DNA of 64,000 nt, from contig NZ_JAGIXS010000008.1 of the NCBI RefSeq assembly GCF_030014915.1, forward strand, positions 124,001 through 188,000. Reading direction: 5' to 3'. Shown here piece after piece: positions 1-9,903 of the stretch (positions are counted from its first letter, which is position 1; every line of letters starts with the position of its first letter). The notes under the pieces are model-generated. The model worked only from the letters and a program-made list of their open reading frames with translations, was not told the DNA's origin and made no database searches. This stretch comes from Pelomonas sp. V22. GTDB taxonomy: Bacteria > Pseudomonadota > Gammaproteobacteria > Burkholderiales > Burkholderiaceae_C. The position numbers and the translations under genes were made by a program.

Positions 1-39
1 GGCAAGCAGCAGCGCCGAGGCAAGCAACAAGGCCTTCAT
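1..39 (-). CDS. 5' end of a secreted-protein gene, cut by window edge
   Basis: Reading leftwards from an ATG at 39, the 13 visible codons give MKALLLASALLLA, a Lys followed by a Leu/Ala-rich stretch typical of a signal-peptide start. The gene begins 10 bases after the stop of the deoxyarabonate dehydratase-like gene on the same strand, so it probably belongs to the same operon and to sugar utilisation. Nothing of the mature protein is visible, so no function can be given. Confidence 0.5.
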   Translation of the reverse strand, partial: MKALLLASALLLA

Positions 40-49
40 GGCGATGGCC

Positions 50-979
50 TCAGCGGCCCCAGCGCAGGACCAGCGGGTCGAGCCGCTTCGCCGCATCGAG
101 CAGGCCGGCGCGCACCTCGGGCAGCATCTCCGGGAACGGGTGGCGCGGCGCATCGCAGCGGATCACGCCGCCGGCCTTCATCAAGGCCTTGGCGGTAAGG
201 ATGCCGCCCTGGCGGTTCTCGTAGTTGATCAGCGGCAGCCAGCGCGCGTACTGGGCCACAGCCTCTTCGCGGTTACCCGCGTGGTAGGCGTCGACGATCT
301 GGCGGATGCCATCGGGGTAGGCGCCGCCGGTCATCGCACCGGTCGCACCGGCATCGAGGTCGGCCAGCAGCGTGATCGCCTCTTCGCCGTCCCAGGGGCC
401 TTCGATGGCGGCACCGCCGACGCGTATCAGCTCGCGCATCTTGCTGGCGGCCTGCGGCATCTCCAGCTTGAAGTACTTCACGTGCTCGATGTTCTGCGCC
501 ATGCGCGCCAGCAGCGAGACCGACAGCGGCGTGCCGGCCACCGGTGCGTCCTGGATCATGATGGGGATGCTGATCGCATCGGACAGGCGCCGGTAGAAGG
601 CCTCGATCTGCGGCTCGGACACGCGGAGGGTGGCGCCGTGGTACGGCGGCATCACCATCACCATGGCGGCGCCGAGCTCCTGGGCCTGCTGGCTGCGGGC
701 TATGCAGATCTGGGTGCTGTAGTGCGTAGTGGTCACGATCACCGGCACGCGGCCGGCCACATGGGCAAGGATGGCGCGGGTCAGCGTTTCGCGCTCGGCA
801 TCCGAGAGCACGAACTGCTCGGAAAAGTTGGCGAGGATGCACAGGCCCGTGGAGCCTGCGTCGATCATGAAATCGATGCAGCGCAGCTGGCCGGGCAGGT
901 CGAGGTTGCCGGTCTCGTCGAAGATGGTCGGCACGACCGGGAAGACGCCCTTGTAGGGGCGGGAGGCCAGCTGGCTCAT
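50..979 (-). CDS. DapA-family dehydratase/aldolase, probably L-2-keto-3-deoxyarabonate dehydratase
   Basis: A 309-residue protein of the dihydrodipicolinate synthase/N-acetylneuraminate lyase family, full length for the family. The opening GVFPVVPTIFD, the stretch SEQFVLSDAERE and the ending RLDPLVLRWG resemble the L-2-keto-3-deoxyarabonate dehydratases of the non-phosphorylative L-arabinose pathway, which convert L-KDA to alpha-ketoglutarate semialdehyde in the cytoplasm. The Schiff-base lysine is most likely the K in YFKLE, near residue 165. The gene is divergent from a sugar dehydrogenase, in a cluster that also has the L-arabinose importer AraFGH, which supports an arabinose role. No arabonate dehydratase or ketoglutarate semialdehyde dehydrogenase is visible; they may lie beyond the left edge. 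An aldolase acting on the same or a related keto-deoxy sugar acid is the alternative. Confidence 0.75.
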   Translation of the reverse strand: MSQLASRPYKGVFPVVPTIFDETGNLDLPGQLRCIDFMIDAGSTGLCILANFSEQFVLSDAERETLTRAILAHVAGRVPVIVTTTHYSTQICIARSQQAQELGAAMVMVMPPYHGATLRVSEPQIEAFYRRLSDAISIPIMIQDAPVAGTPLSVSLLARMAQNIEHVKYFKLEMPQAASKMRELIRVGGAAIEGPWDGEEAITLLADLDAGATGAMTGGAYPDGIRQIVDAYHAGNREEAVAQYARWLPLINYENRQGGILTAKALMKAGGVIRCDAPRHPFPEMLPEVRAGLLDAAKRLDPLVLRWGR

Positions 980-1032
980 GAGGAGGTTCCCTTGTCTCGG
1001 TGGGATGGGTTTGATCGCTTTGCCGCCATTAA

Positions 1033-1110
1033 AGTATGACTATTAAATGCTTGTCATGCGGGTTAACCCGTTGATTGCCGGCTTTTCAATTTAAATAGTA
1101 TGACTAATAA
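1033..1110. promoter_or_regulatory. Paired GntR-type operator candidates between divergent sugar genes
   Basis: Two direct copies of AGTATGACTAWWAA lie at 1033-1046 and 1097-1110. The right copy contains TAGTATGACTA (1096-1106), which fits TnGTnnnACnA, the consensus known for FadR-subfamily GntR repressors; the left copy differs at its first base. Between them is a perfect 12-bp palindrome, CGGGTTAACCCG (1059-1070). A plausible sigma-70 promoter for the rightward operon is TTGATT (1071-1076), a 17-base spacer and AATAGT (1094-1099), so the right operator would cover the -10. No GntR gene is in the window, so the regulator is an inference. Confidence 0.5.
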
Positions 1111-1143
1111 TTCGAACCCAGCCCCTGTCCCGGAGACCATGAG

Positions 1144-1908
1144 ATGAGCCTGTCCGCGTCCTATCCCAGCCTGAAAGACCGGGCCGTCCTGATCACCGGC
1201 GGTGCCACCGGCATAGGCGCCACGCTGGTCGAAGCCTTCGTGGCGCAGGGCGCCAAGGTGGGGTTCATCGACCTCGCCGTTGCGGACGGCACGGCATTGG
1301 CCGAAAGGCTCAAGGCCAGTGCACATGCGCCACAGTTCGTGGCCGCCGACCTGACCGACATCGCCGCACTGCGTGAAGCCATTGCCACGCTGCGCGGCCG
1401 CATCGGCCCGATCAGCGTGCTGCTCAACAATGCCGCAAACGACAGGCGCCACAAGGTCGAAGAGACCACGCCGGAATCCTGGGACGCCGGCCTCGCCGTC
1501 AACCTGAAGCACCAGTTCTTCGCCGCCCAGGCGGTGCTGCCCGACATGAAGGCGGCTGGCGCCGGCTCCATCATCAACTTCGGCTCGATCAGCTGGATGC
1601 TCAAGCAGGGCGGCATGCCGGCGTACACGTCAAGCAAGTCTGCCGTACAGGGCCTCACGCGCAGCCTGGCACGCGACTTCGGGCCGCATGGCATCCGCGT
1701 CAACACGCTGGTGCCAGGCTGGGTGATGACCGACAAGCAGATCAAGCTCTGGGTGGATGACAAGGCCCGGGAAGAAATCGCCAAGGGCCAGTGCATCAAC
1801 AAGCCCCTGCTGGCCGAGCACATCGCCGCCATGGCCTTGTTCCTCGCCGCGGACGACAGCGCCATGTGCACCGCGCAGGACTTCATCGTCGACGGCGGCT
1901 GGGTCTGA
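1144..1908 (+). CDS. SDR-family sugar 1-dehydrogenase (XylB/galactose dehydrogenase-like)
   Basis: A 254-residue classical short-chain dehydrogenase. Visible are the nucleotide-binding motif TGGATGIG (residues 18-25), NNAA, the catalytic Ser in NFGSIS (148), and Tyr161 and Lys165 in YTSSK. The start and middle (YPSLK, NDRRHK, INFGSISW) closely resemble Caulobacter D-xylose 1-dehydrogenase XylB. Enzymes of this type oxidise free aldoses to lactones with NAD(P)+. With galactonate genes in the same locus, D-galactose or L-arabinose is the likelier substrate; the sequence alone does not decide. It is first in a rightward operon with galM and a thioesterase, downstream of the operator-like repeats at 1033-1110. 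Confidence 0.8.
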   Translation: MSLSASYPSLKDRAVLITGGATGIGATLVEAFVAQGAKVGFIDLAVADGTALAERLKASAHAPQFVAADLTDIAALREAIATLRGRIGPISVLLNNAANDRRHKVEETTPESWDAGLAVNLKHQFFAAQAVLPDMKAAGAGSIINFGSISWMLKQGGMPAYTSSKSAVQGLTRSLARDFGPHGIRVNTLVPGWVMTDKQIKLWVDDKAREEIAKGQCINKPLLAEHIAAMALFLAADDSAMCTAQDFIVDGGWV

Positions 1909-1913
1909 GCGCC

Positions 1914-2960
1914 ATGGCGATCACCGAGCGCGAATACGGACGCCTGGCCGATGGCCGCATCGTCCACGAGTACCGGCTCGACAACGGGCAAGGCCTGACC
2001 CTCACCGCCATCAACCTGGGCGGCATCGTCACCGGCCTGTGGGTGCCGGATGCGCAAGGTGCGAGCGCCAATGTGGTGCTGGGTTTTGACAATCTGGACG
2101 ACTATGTGCAGCGCAACCCGCACTTCGGCGTGATCGTCGGCCGCTACGGCAACCGCATTGCGCGGGGCCGCTTCGAGCTCGAGGGCAAGCCGTACCAGCT
2201 CGACCTCAACGATGGGCCGAACACCTTGCACGGTGGCAGCCGCGGTTTTGGCACGCGCTGCTGGGAGGCGCAGATCGAGGGCGACTCGCTGCTCTTCACG
2301 CTGGACAGCGCAGACGGCGACCAGGGCTTCCCCGGCCGCCTGCAGGCCCGCGTGCGCTACAGCCTGGCGGCCAACGAGCGCAGCTGGCGCATTGACTACG
2401 AAGCCACGTGCGACGCGGCCACCGTCGTCAACCTGACCCACCACGACTACTTCAACCTCACAGGGCAAGGCTCGGTGCTGCGCCACCGCCTCACCATCCC
2501 CGCCAGCCGCTACACCGAGGTTGATGCGGTGCGCATCCCTACCGACCACGCGAGCGTGGCGGGAACGCCCTTCGACTTCCGCGCGCCCAAGGCCATCGTC
2601 ACGCACATCCGCGAAGCCCATCCGCAGATCGTGATGGCCAAGGGCTATGACCACAACTGGGTGTTGGACGCGCCCGTCGACGGCGGCCTGCGCCTGGCCG
2701 CGTGCCTGGAAGACCCGGCCTCGGGCCGACGCATGGAGGTCCACACGACCGAACCGGCCATCCAGTTCTACTCCGGCAACTTCCTCGACGGCAGCCTGGT
2801 CGGGCCGAGCGGCCAGGCCTACCGCCAAGGCGACGGCCTGTGCCTGGAAACCCAGCACAGCCCTGATTCGCCCAATCACGCGGTGGACGATGATTGGCCC
2901 TCCACCGTGCTGCGCCCCGGCGAGGTCTACCGCAGCACGACCGTGCATCGCTTCTATTGA
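1914..2960 (+). CDS. galM: Aldose 1-epimerase (mutarotase)
   Basis: A 348-residue galactose-mutarotase family protein that interconverts alpha and beta anomers of aldoses. Family features seen are [18 protein letters not shown], the TH-H-Y segment [12 protein letters not shown] with the catalytic histidine, GYDHNWVL, and the ending [11 protein letters not shown]. The ATG at 1914 is chosen because it lies 5 bases after the dehydrogenase stop and the protein begins with a normal mutarotase N-terminus; an upstream in-frame ATG would run through the previous gene. It probably supplies the beta-anomer used by the neighbouring sugar dehydrogenase. Confidence 0.93.
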   Translation: MAITEREYGRLADGRIVHEYRLDNGQGLTLTAINLGGIVTGLWVPDAQGASANVVLGFDNLDDYVQRNPHFGVIVGRYGNRIARGRFELEGKPYQLDLNDGPNTLHGGSRGFGTRCWEAQIEGDSLLFTLDSADGDQGFPGRLQARVRYSLAANERSWRIDYEATCDAATVVNLTHHDYFNLTGQGSVLRHRLTIPASRYTEVDAVRIPTDHASVAGTPFDFRAPKAIVTHIREAHPQIVMAKGYDHNWVLDAPVDGGLRLAACLEDPASGRRMEVHTTEPAIQFYSGNFLDGSLVGPSGQAYRQGDGLCLETQHSPDSPNHAVDDDWPSTVLRPGEVYRSTTVHRFY

Positions 2961-2976
2961 GAGAGGCCAGACCGCC

Positions 2977-3447
2977 ATGGACCTGCCCGCCCACCAACTG
3001 ACGATGACGGTGCTGATGACACCGGACACCGCCAACTTCGCCGGCAATGTGCATGGCGGCAACATCCTGAAGTTGCTGGACCAGGTGGCCTATGCCTGCG
3101 CCAGCCGCTATGCCGGGCGCTATGTGGTGACCCTTTCGGTGGACCGCGTGATCTTCCGGCAGCCGGTGCACGTGGGCGAACTGGTGAGCTTCCTCGCCAG
3201 CATCAACCACACGGGCACCTCGTCGATGGAGGTCGGCATCAAGGTCGTGGCCGAGAACATCCGCACGCAGGAGTCCCGCCACGTGAACAGCTGCTATTTC
3301 ACGATGGTGGCCGTGGACGATGCCAACAAGCCCGTGGCCGTGCCGCCGCTGCGGCCCTTCACGCCGGATGAGCGGCGCCGCTACGAGGCGGCCATTGCGC
3401 GCAAGCAAGCGCGCGCCTCGCTGGAACCGCGCGCGGCCGACGCCTGA
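2977..3447 (+). CDS. Acyl-CoA thioesterase, hotdog fold (YciA-like)
   Basis: A 156-residue single hotdog-domain protein. The segment NFAGNVHGGNILKLLDQ is the signature of YciA/acyl-CoA thioester hydrolases, which cleave acyl-CoA to free CoA and acid in the cytoplasm. The later stretch SVDRVIFRQPVHVGE is also typical. The ATG at 2977 is 16 bases after the galM stop, with a GAGAGG element before it, so the gene is probably third in the dehydrogenase-galM operon. A thioesterase has no clear part in sugar oxidation, so its placement may be incidental. It is convergent with the LysR gene, one base away. Confidence 0.88.
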   Translation: MDLPAHQLTMTVLMTPDTANFAGNVHGGNILKLLDQVAYACASRYAGRYVVTLSVDRVIFRQPVHVGELVSFLASINHTGTSSMEVGIKVVAENIRTQESRHVNSCYFTMVAVDDANKPVAVPPLRPFTPDERRRYEAAIARKQARASLEPRAADA

Positions 3448-3448
3448 G

Positions 3449-4402
3449 CTACTTGCGCCGCCCGTAGCGCTGCCAGGCCACCTCGCGCAGCGTCTGCAGC
3501 AGCGCCTCGGCGCCCGGCGAGAGCTGGTGCTGCTTGCGGGTGACGATGCCGTAGGCATCCATGCGCAGGCCCAGCTCGAAGGGCAGGACGGCCAGCAGGC
3601 CGGTGTCCAGATAAGGCTGCACCATCTCTTCGGGCAGCGGCGCCAGCATGTCGGTGCCGATCAGGAGCTTGCTGATCACCGGCAGCGAGATGGTCTCCAC
3701 CGTCTCCTGCGGCTGGTCCAGGCCCTGGGAGAGGAAGAGCGCCGTGATGCGGTCGCGCAGGATGCTGCCGGGCGGCGGCAGTATCCAGCCCTCGCGGGCC
3801 AGGTCCGTGAGCGTGAGGCCTTGGCGTTCCAGCAGCGGATGGCCGGCGCGCACGACCAGGCTGTGCGGCTCGTCGGTCAAGGGCTCGAAGTTCAATTCGG
3901 CGGCCGATTCGCTGTCGAGAATGCGGCCGATCACCAGGTCCAGCTGGCCCTCGCGCAGGCGCTGGATCAGGATCTTGCTGGTGTCCACGGTGATGGCCAC
4001 CTGCACCTTGCTGTGCTCCTGCTTCAGGCGCTGCACGGCCTCAGGCACGAGGCCGCTCGATGGCGTCATCACGCTGCCCACGGCCACGCGGCCCGAGAGG
4101 CCCGACAGCAGCTCCATCACCTCCTGGTGCGCCGCGTCCATCTCGGCCAGCGCCGCACCGGCGCGGCGGATCATCACCTCGCCATAGCGCGTGGGCTGCA
4201 CGCCGCGCGGCAGGCGCTCGAACAGCGGCACGCCGAGCGCATGCTCCAGCTCGCCGAGCAGCTTGGACGCCGCCGGCTGCGTGAGGTTGGCGGCCTGGGC
4301 CGCATGCAGGATGGAGCGATGCCGGCCGAGCTCGACCAGCAGCACCAGATGACGGGTCTTCAGGTGCGAGCGGACGAAGCGATTGGCGCGGGGGTCGGTC
4401 AT
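3449..4402 (-). CDS. LysR-family regulator (GbpR-like), sugar locus
   Basis: A 317-residue LysR-type regulator: N-terminal winged helix-turn-helix (about residues 15-75, with the recognition region LTQPAASKLLGELE) and a C-terminal periplasmic-binding-like effector domain. The N-terminal RFVRSHLKTRHLVLLVELG resembles GbpR-type regulators, which control sugar-binding protein and galactose/arabinose transport genes. Its start overlaps the stop of the upstream SDR gene by four bases (ATGA), so it is the last gene of the long dgoD-to-LysR run. Likely targets are the divergent regions at 980-1143 and 16148-16382; this is inferred from position only. Confidence 0.85.
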   Translation of the reverse strand: MTDPRANRFVRSHLKTRHLVLLVELGRHRSILHAAQAANLTQPAASKLLGELEHALGVPLFERLPRGVQPTRYGEVMIRRAGAALAEMDAAHQEVMELLSGLSGRVAVGSVMTPSSGLVPEAVQRLKQEHSKVQVAITVDTSKILIQRLREGQLDLVIGRILDSESAAELNFEPLTDEPHSLVVRAGHPLLERQGLTLTDLAREGWILPPPGSILRDRITALFLSQGLDQPQETVETISLPVISKLLIGTDMLAPLPEEMVQPYLDTGLLAVLPFELGLRMDAYGIVTRKQHQLSPGAEALLQTLREVAWQRYGRRK

Positions 4403-5172
4403 TCGTGATAAAGCTGGGAACGGCCGCCGTCGATCAGGATATCGGTGGCATTGATGAAGCGCGCCTCATCACTGGCCAGGAAGAGCGCAGTGTAGGCAAC
4501 TTCATCGGGCTCGCCGACGCGCTTGCAGGGCAGGATGTCGACCTGGCGCTGCCGCTGTTCTGCAGGCAGCGAATCGAGCCACACCTGCACCCGTTCGCTC
4601 ATGATCAACCCCGGCGAGATCGAGTTCACACGCACGCCGCATGCCGCGTACTCGATGCCCAGCGAACGCGTCAGGCCGATCAAGGCATGCTTGGCTACCG
4701 GATACGGAAACGCGCCCGGAATGATCTTGTGGCCATGGACCGAGGCGATGTTGACGATGCTGCCTGCGCCACGCTCCAGCATGCCGGGCAGCACGGCGCG
4801 GCAGTTGTTCCAGACGCCTTCGAGGTCGATGCTGAAGCAGCGCTGCCACTGCTCGCTCGTCATCTTCAAGGGATCTGAAAACACGTCCACACCGGCGTTG
4901 TTGACCAGCACGTCAATGCGGCCGAAGCGTTCGATGCCCTGCGCCACCATGCGCTGCACGGCGGCCGCATCGGCCACGTCGGCTTCGACGAACAGCGCAT
5001 TCGCATCGCCGAACTCGGCACGTGAAGAAGCCGCCGTCTCATCGTCGCGGTGGTTGTTGAAGACGACCTGCGCGCCCTCCGCCAGGAAGCGCCGAACGAT
5101 GGCGCGGCCGATGCCCGACGTTGATCCGGTCACCAGCGCGACCTTGCCTTGCAGTCTTTTCGTTCCGCTCAT
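4399..5172 (-). CDS. SDR-family oxidoreductase, probable sugar dehydrogenase
   Basis: A 257-residue classical SDR with TGSTSGIG (residues 15-22), NNAG (91-94), catalytic Ser144 in NIASVH, Tyr157 and Lys161 in YPVAK, and a C-terminal DGG motif. The start is set at 5172, where ATG overlaps the GH53 stop (ATGA). The reading frame is open much further upstream, but that part lies inside the GH53 gene. It is the second SDR in the cluster, after the XylB-like one at 1144, so the two may split D-galactose and L-arabinose, or one may act on another aldose. It is unlike the XylB-like protein outside the common motifs. Substrate not determined. Confidence 0.83.
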   Translation of the reverse strand: MSGTKRLQGKVALVTGSTSGIGRAIVRRFLAEGAQVVFNNHRDDETAASSRAEFGDANALFVEADVADAAAVQRMVAQGIERFGRIDVLVNNAGVDVFSDPLKMTSEQWQRCFSIDLEGVWNNCRAVLPGMLERGAGSIVNIASVHGHKIIPGAFPYPVAKHALIGLTRSLGIEYAACGVRVNSISPGLIMSERVQVWLDSLPAEQRQRQVDILPCKRVGEPDEVAYTALFLASDEARFINATDILIDGGRSQLYHE

Positions 5173-6407
5173 TGCGTGTATTGCTTCCAGATGTCGAGCA
5201 CGGGCAGCGCCCGGCCCTTGAAGTCGAACAGCGTGGTGTTGCTCACCACATTGGGGCCGGCCTCGCCCAAGCCCTCGCGCACGGCCCAGCCCACGCCGGG
5301 CGTGGCGATCATGATCGGGTCCCAGTAGAGGACGCCGATGACGCGTGGCGTCTGCTTCAGCGCGCCCATCAGCTCGGCCATGAAGTCGCGCTGGCCTTGC
5401 GGGCTGCTCATCGAGGCGGGATACGGGCCGTTGTGCTCCAGCTGGCCGGGCCAGCCGTCGGGCTTGGTCGGCGCGAAGTTGAAGCCGGCTTCCATCACCA
5501 GCAGGTCGCTGTCGAAGTGTTCGGTGATGGTCTTGCTGAAAGCCACCATCTGCGTCACGTTCTTCTTGGTCCAGAAGGGGTAGTAGGAAGAGCCGATCAC
5601 GTCCCACAGCACGCCGTGCTTGCGGGCCTGGCCGAACCAGTCGAGGTACTTGGCCTCGTTGCCACCGTCATCGATGTGCAGCACGACCTTGCTTGCTGGG
5701 TTCACTTGCTTGACGGCCGCATGGCCGGCTTTCAGAAGCTGGGCCAGGCGCGGCCAGTTCTCCGGGGTGGCCTTGCCATAGGGATAGAGCATGCCGTGCT
5801 CGATCTCGTTGCCCAGCGAGACGAACTGCGGCGGCGTGCCCTGCTTGACCATGGCCTGCATCACCTCGCGCGTGCGCTCGCCCACCAGCTCGGTGAGCCG
5901 CGCCATGCGTGCCCCCTCGTCGGGCAATTTCTTCAGCTCGCGCTGCCAGGCATGCGGCAGGTCCTGCGTCTTGGAGTTGGTCCAGAAGTCGCTGTAGTGA
6001 AGGGTCAGCTGGATCTGCATGCCCTGCGCTGCAGCGCGCCTGGACAGCGCCAGCACATCGGGCAGGTCCATCGAGGCCTGGGGCCAGTGCCAGCCCTCGG
6101 CGCCGGTGCCCGGGCCGGTCTGGTCGTAGAGGCGGATGCGGGCGATGTTGTGGCCGTAGCGCTTCAAGATCTCCAGCGTGTCGCCGGGCCTGCCCTGGCG
6201 GTCGCTGTAGCGGGCACCGGCGCGCTCCATCCAGCTCAGCGTGGAGATGTCGCCGCCAGCGAGGAACTGCGCCTGGGCAGCACCACACACCATCGCGAAC
6301 AACAACCCGAGCCAAGCGGCGCCCGAGGATCCGGCTTTGCCGGGCCGTCGGGCGTGCCCCCTTGAGGGGGCCGGCGAAGCCGGTACGGGGGTGGGCCCAT
6401 CAAACAC
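5169..6407 (-). CDS. GH53 arabinogalactan endo-beta-1,4-galactanase, secreted
   Basis: A 412-residue glycoside hydrolase family 53 protein, which cuts beta-1,4-galactan (pectic or type I arabinogalactan). The mature domain starts near residue 48 (GGDISTLSWME). The acid/base is likely Glu201 in GNEIEHG and the nucleophile Glu306 in VMEAGFN; LHYSDFWTN is also a GH53 feature. A signal-peptide-like core (AAWLGLLFAMVCGAAQA) precedes the mature part. The first 47 residues are unusual: residues 13-34 are encoded by an intergenic repeat (6307-6370) also found at 60736-60799, so the true start is uncertain. ATG 6407 overlaps the araH stop by 8 bases. The product probably releases galacto-oligosaccharides for the TonB receptor and the GH35 enzyme. 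Confidence 0.88.
   Translation of the reverse strand: MFDGPTPVPASPAPSRGHARRPGKAGSSGAAWLGLLFAMVCGAAQAQFLAGGDISTLSWMERAGARYSDRQGRPGDTLEILKRYGHNIARIRLYDQTGPGTGAEGWHWPQASMDLPDVLALSRRAAAQGMQIQLTLHYSDFWTNSKTQDLPHAWQRELKKLPDEGARMARLTELVGERTREVMQAMVKQGTPPQFVSLGNEIEHGMLYPYGKATPENWPRLAQLLKAGHAAVKQVNPASKVVLHIDDGGNEAKYLDWFGQARKHGVLWDVIGSSYYPFWTKKNVTQMVAFSKTITEHFDSDLLVMEAGFNFAPTKPDGWPGQLEHNGPYPASMSSPQGQRDFMAELMGALKQTPRVIGVLYWDPIMIATPGVGWAVREGLGEAGPNVVSNTTLFDFKGRALPVLDIWKQYTQ
6307..6370 (-). repeat. Dispersed repeat, copy 1, inside the 5' end of the GH53 gene
   Basis: Read on the minus strand, this 64-base stretch matches 60736-60799 at 57 of 64 positions without gaps. It contains the hairpin CCCCCTCAAGGGGG, then CCGGCAAAGCCGG, and ends GCCGCTTGGCTCGG. 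Copy 2 is intergenic; this copy lies right after the araH stop and is read as coding sequence for the galactanase leader. Confidence 0.8.
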
Positions 6408-7389
6408 GGCGCTCGCCTCGGGTCTTGAGTTGATCGAGCAAGACGGCCGCCAGCAGGATGATGCCGCGCATCAGGTACTGATAAAACGCGTCCACGTTCA
6501 TCAGGTTCATCACGTTCTCGACCGTGCCCATGATCAGCACGCCGATCACCACGCCGAAGATGCGCGCCTTGCCGCCCTGCAGCGAGACGCCGCCCAGCAC
6601 GCAGGCCGAGATCACGTCCAGCTCGAAGCCGGTGGCGGCATTCGGCTGGCCGCTGGTGATGCGCGAGGCCAGCACCAGGCCGGCCATGGCCGTGACCAGG
6701 CCCTGCAGCAGGAAGATCCACACACGCAGCCGCTCGACCCGCACACCCGCCAGGCGCGCAGCCTCGGGGTTGCCGCCGATGGCGAGCGTGTTGCGCCCGA
6801 ACACGGTGTGGTTGAGCAGCACGCCGAACACGAGGAAGCAGGCGGCGGTCAGCCACACCGGCAGCGGCAGGCCGAACACGAGCGTGTCGCCGAAGCTGAT
6901 GAAGCCCTCGTCGGCAATGCCCACCGCCTGGCCCTTGGAGACGATGAAGGCCAGGCCGCGCACCATCAGCATGGTGGCCAGCGTGGCGATCAAGGCATTG
7001 ACTCGCAGGTAGGCAATCAGCACGCCGTTGCCAGCGCCGATCAGCGCGCCCGCCAGCAGCCCGCCGCCAACGGCCAGGCCCGTGCTGCCGGTGCGCTCCA
7101 GAATGATGGCGCCCAGGACGCCGGCAAAGGCGATGGTGGAGCCCACCGAGAGGTCGAAGTCGCGCGAGGCCAGGCACAGCATCATGGTGCAGGCCACCAT
7201 GCCGATCTGCGCCACCGAGAGCATCAGGCCCACGATGTTGGCGGCCGAGAAGAAGTTCTCCACCGTGGCGGCAAGCACGATGAAGAGCAGGCCATAGCCC
7301 AGCGTCATGCTGTGCTCTTTCAGGAGGGCCTTGGTTCGGTTGGCATTCATGGCGGTAGCCGGGGAAGAGGTATTCGTTGCGGTAGTCAT
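6400..7389 (-). CDS. araH: L-arabinose ABC transporter permease
   Basis: A 329-residue integral membrane permease of the ribose/arabinose (CUT2) class, the same length as E. coli AraH (328). Strongly matching segments include CLASRDFDLSVGS, NALIATLATM, VFGRNTLAIGGNPEAARLAG and ISACVLGGVSLQGG, with about 8-10 hydrophobic segments. It forms the inner-membrane channel for AraG. The ATG at 7389 is one base after the araG stop. AraFGH imports L-arabinose, and E. coli AraF also binds D-galactose, so both sugars of arabinogalactan could enter here. Confidence 0.92.
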   Translation of the reverse strand: MTTATNTSSPATAMNANRTKALLKEHSMTLGYGLLFIVLAATVENFFSAANIVGLMLSVAQIGMVACTMMLCLASRDFDLSVGSTIAFAGVLGAIILERTGSTGLAVGGGLLAGALIGAGNGVLIAYLRVNALIATLATMLMVRGLAFIVSKGQAVGIADEGFISFGDTLVFGLPLPVWLTAACFLVFGVLLNHTVFGRNTLAIGGNPEAARLAGVRVERLRVWIFLLQGLVTAMAGLVLASRITSGQPNAATGFELDVISACVLGGVSLQGGKARIFGVVIGVLIMGTVENVMNLMNVDAFYQYLMRGIILLAAVLLDQLKTRGERRV

Positions 7390-7390
7390 G

Positions 7391-8893
<1,503 letters not shown>

Positions 8894-8894
8894 C

Positions 8895-9878
8895 TCACTG
8901 CAGTCCCATCTGCTTGCGGACTTCGGCTTGGTTCTTGCGCGTCATGAGGGTGCCACTGGTCAGCGTCAGCGCAGCCGGCTGCTTGTTCTCAGCCACCCAT
9001 TGATAGACGTTCAGCGCCGTCTCGTAGCCATGGCGCTTGGGGCTGATCAGGACCGTGCCGAAGAAGGCCGTGGGCGTGGGCTTGGAGAACTCGTTCAGCG
9101 CCGTCTGGCTGCCGCCGATGCCGATGCCGAGCATCGCGTCCTGCTTCAGGCCACGGCCCTCGCCCGCGCGCACGGCACCGAGCACCGCTTCGTCGTTGAG
9201 GCCAAAGGCCACCCAGTGCTTGAACTTGGCGTTCTTGGTGAAGGCGATGTTGGCAGCGTTGAAGGCGCTCTCGGTGTCGGTCTTGGCTTGCGGCGCATCG
9301 ACGAGGTTGGCGGCCGGCAGGCCAGCGGCCTTCAGCGCATCGAGCGCGCCCTGCGTGCGCTCGCGCGCGGTGGGCAGCTGGTCGAAGGCGATGCGCAGTG
9401 CGCCGACCTCGGCGAGGTTCCAGCCGCGCGCCTTGATCTCCTCCGCGAGGCCCTGGCCCACCTGCTTGCCGATCTCGTAGCCGGAGATGCCCATGTGCGG
9501 GATGTCGGCAATCGGCTTGCCAGCGCCGTCCACCAGCTGGTCGTCCACCGACATCACCTTGAGCTTGTGGCGCTTGGCGGCGCGCGAGACGGCGGCGCCC
9601 AGCTTCACGTCGGGCGCGCAGATGACGAAGCCCTGCACCTTCTGCGCGGCCAGGTTGTCGATGGCGGCCATCATCTTCTCGCCATTGGGGATGCCGATCT
9701 TCACGAGGGTGAAGCCCTTCTCCTTGGCGGCTTGCTCGGCAAAGCGCCATTCATCCTGGAACCAGGGTTCCTCGGCCTGTTTCACGAGGAAGCCGATCTT
9801 GATGGGCTCGGCTGCGTGGGCCGTGAACGAGGCCAGGGCGGCCAGCGTGGCGAGGGCGAGGGTTCTGCGTTGGATCAT
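8895..9878 (-). CDS. araF: L-arabinose-binding periplasmic protein
   Basis: A 327-residue periplasmic sugar-binding protein with a clear signal peptide ([18 protein letters not shown], cleavage near AHA-AE). It follows E. coli AraF closely: [28 protein letters not shown], the DDQ motif, [12 protein letters not shown]-like [14 protein letters not shown], and GIGIGGSQ. It delivers L-arabinose, and perhaps D-galactose, to AraGH. The ATG at 9878 is preferred to one 45 bases upstream because it starts the signal peptide and follows GGAGACA at a suitable distance. It is 25 bases after the lactonase stop. Confidence 0.93.
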   Translation of the reverse strand: MIQRRTLALATLAALASFTAHAAEPIKIGFLVKQAEEPWFQDEWRFAEQAAKEKGFTLVKIGIPNGEKMMAAIDNLAAQKVQGFVICAPDVKLGAAVSRAAKRHKLKVMSVDDQLVDGAGKPIADIPHMGISGYEIGKQVGQGLAEEIKARGWNLAEVGALRIAFDQLPTARERTQGALDALKAAGLPAANLVDAPQAKTDTESAFNAANIAFTKNAKFKHWVAFGLNDEAVLGAVRAGEGRGLKQDAMLGIGIGGSQTALNEFSKPTPTAFFGTVLISPKRHGYETALNVYQWVAENKQPAALTLTSGTLMTRKNQAEVRKQMGLQ

Positions 9879-9903
9879 GGGCGTTGTCTCCGATTTCGCG
9901 AGC

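Noticed and set aside
1161-3065. Minus-strand open frame of 634 codons opposite SDR and galM
   Set aside because: Antisense to two genes with clear motifs; no family match.
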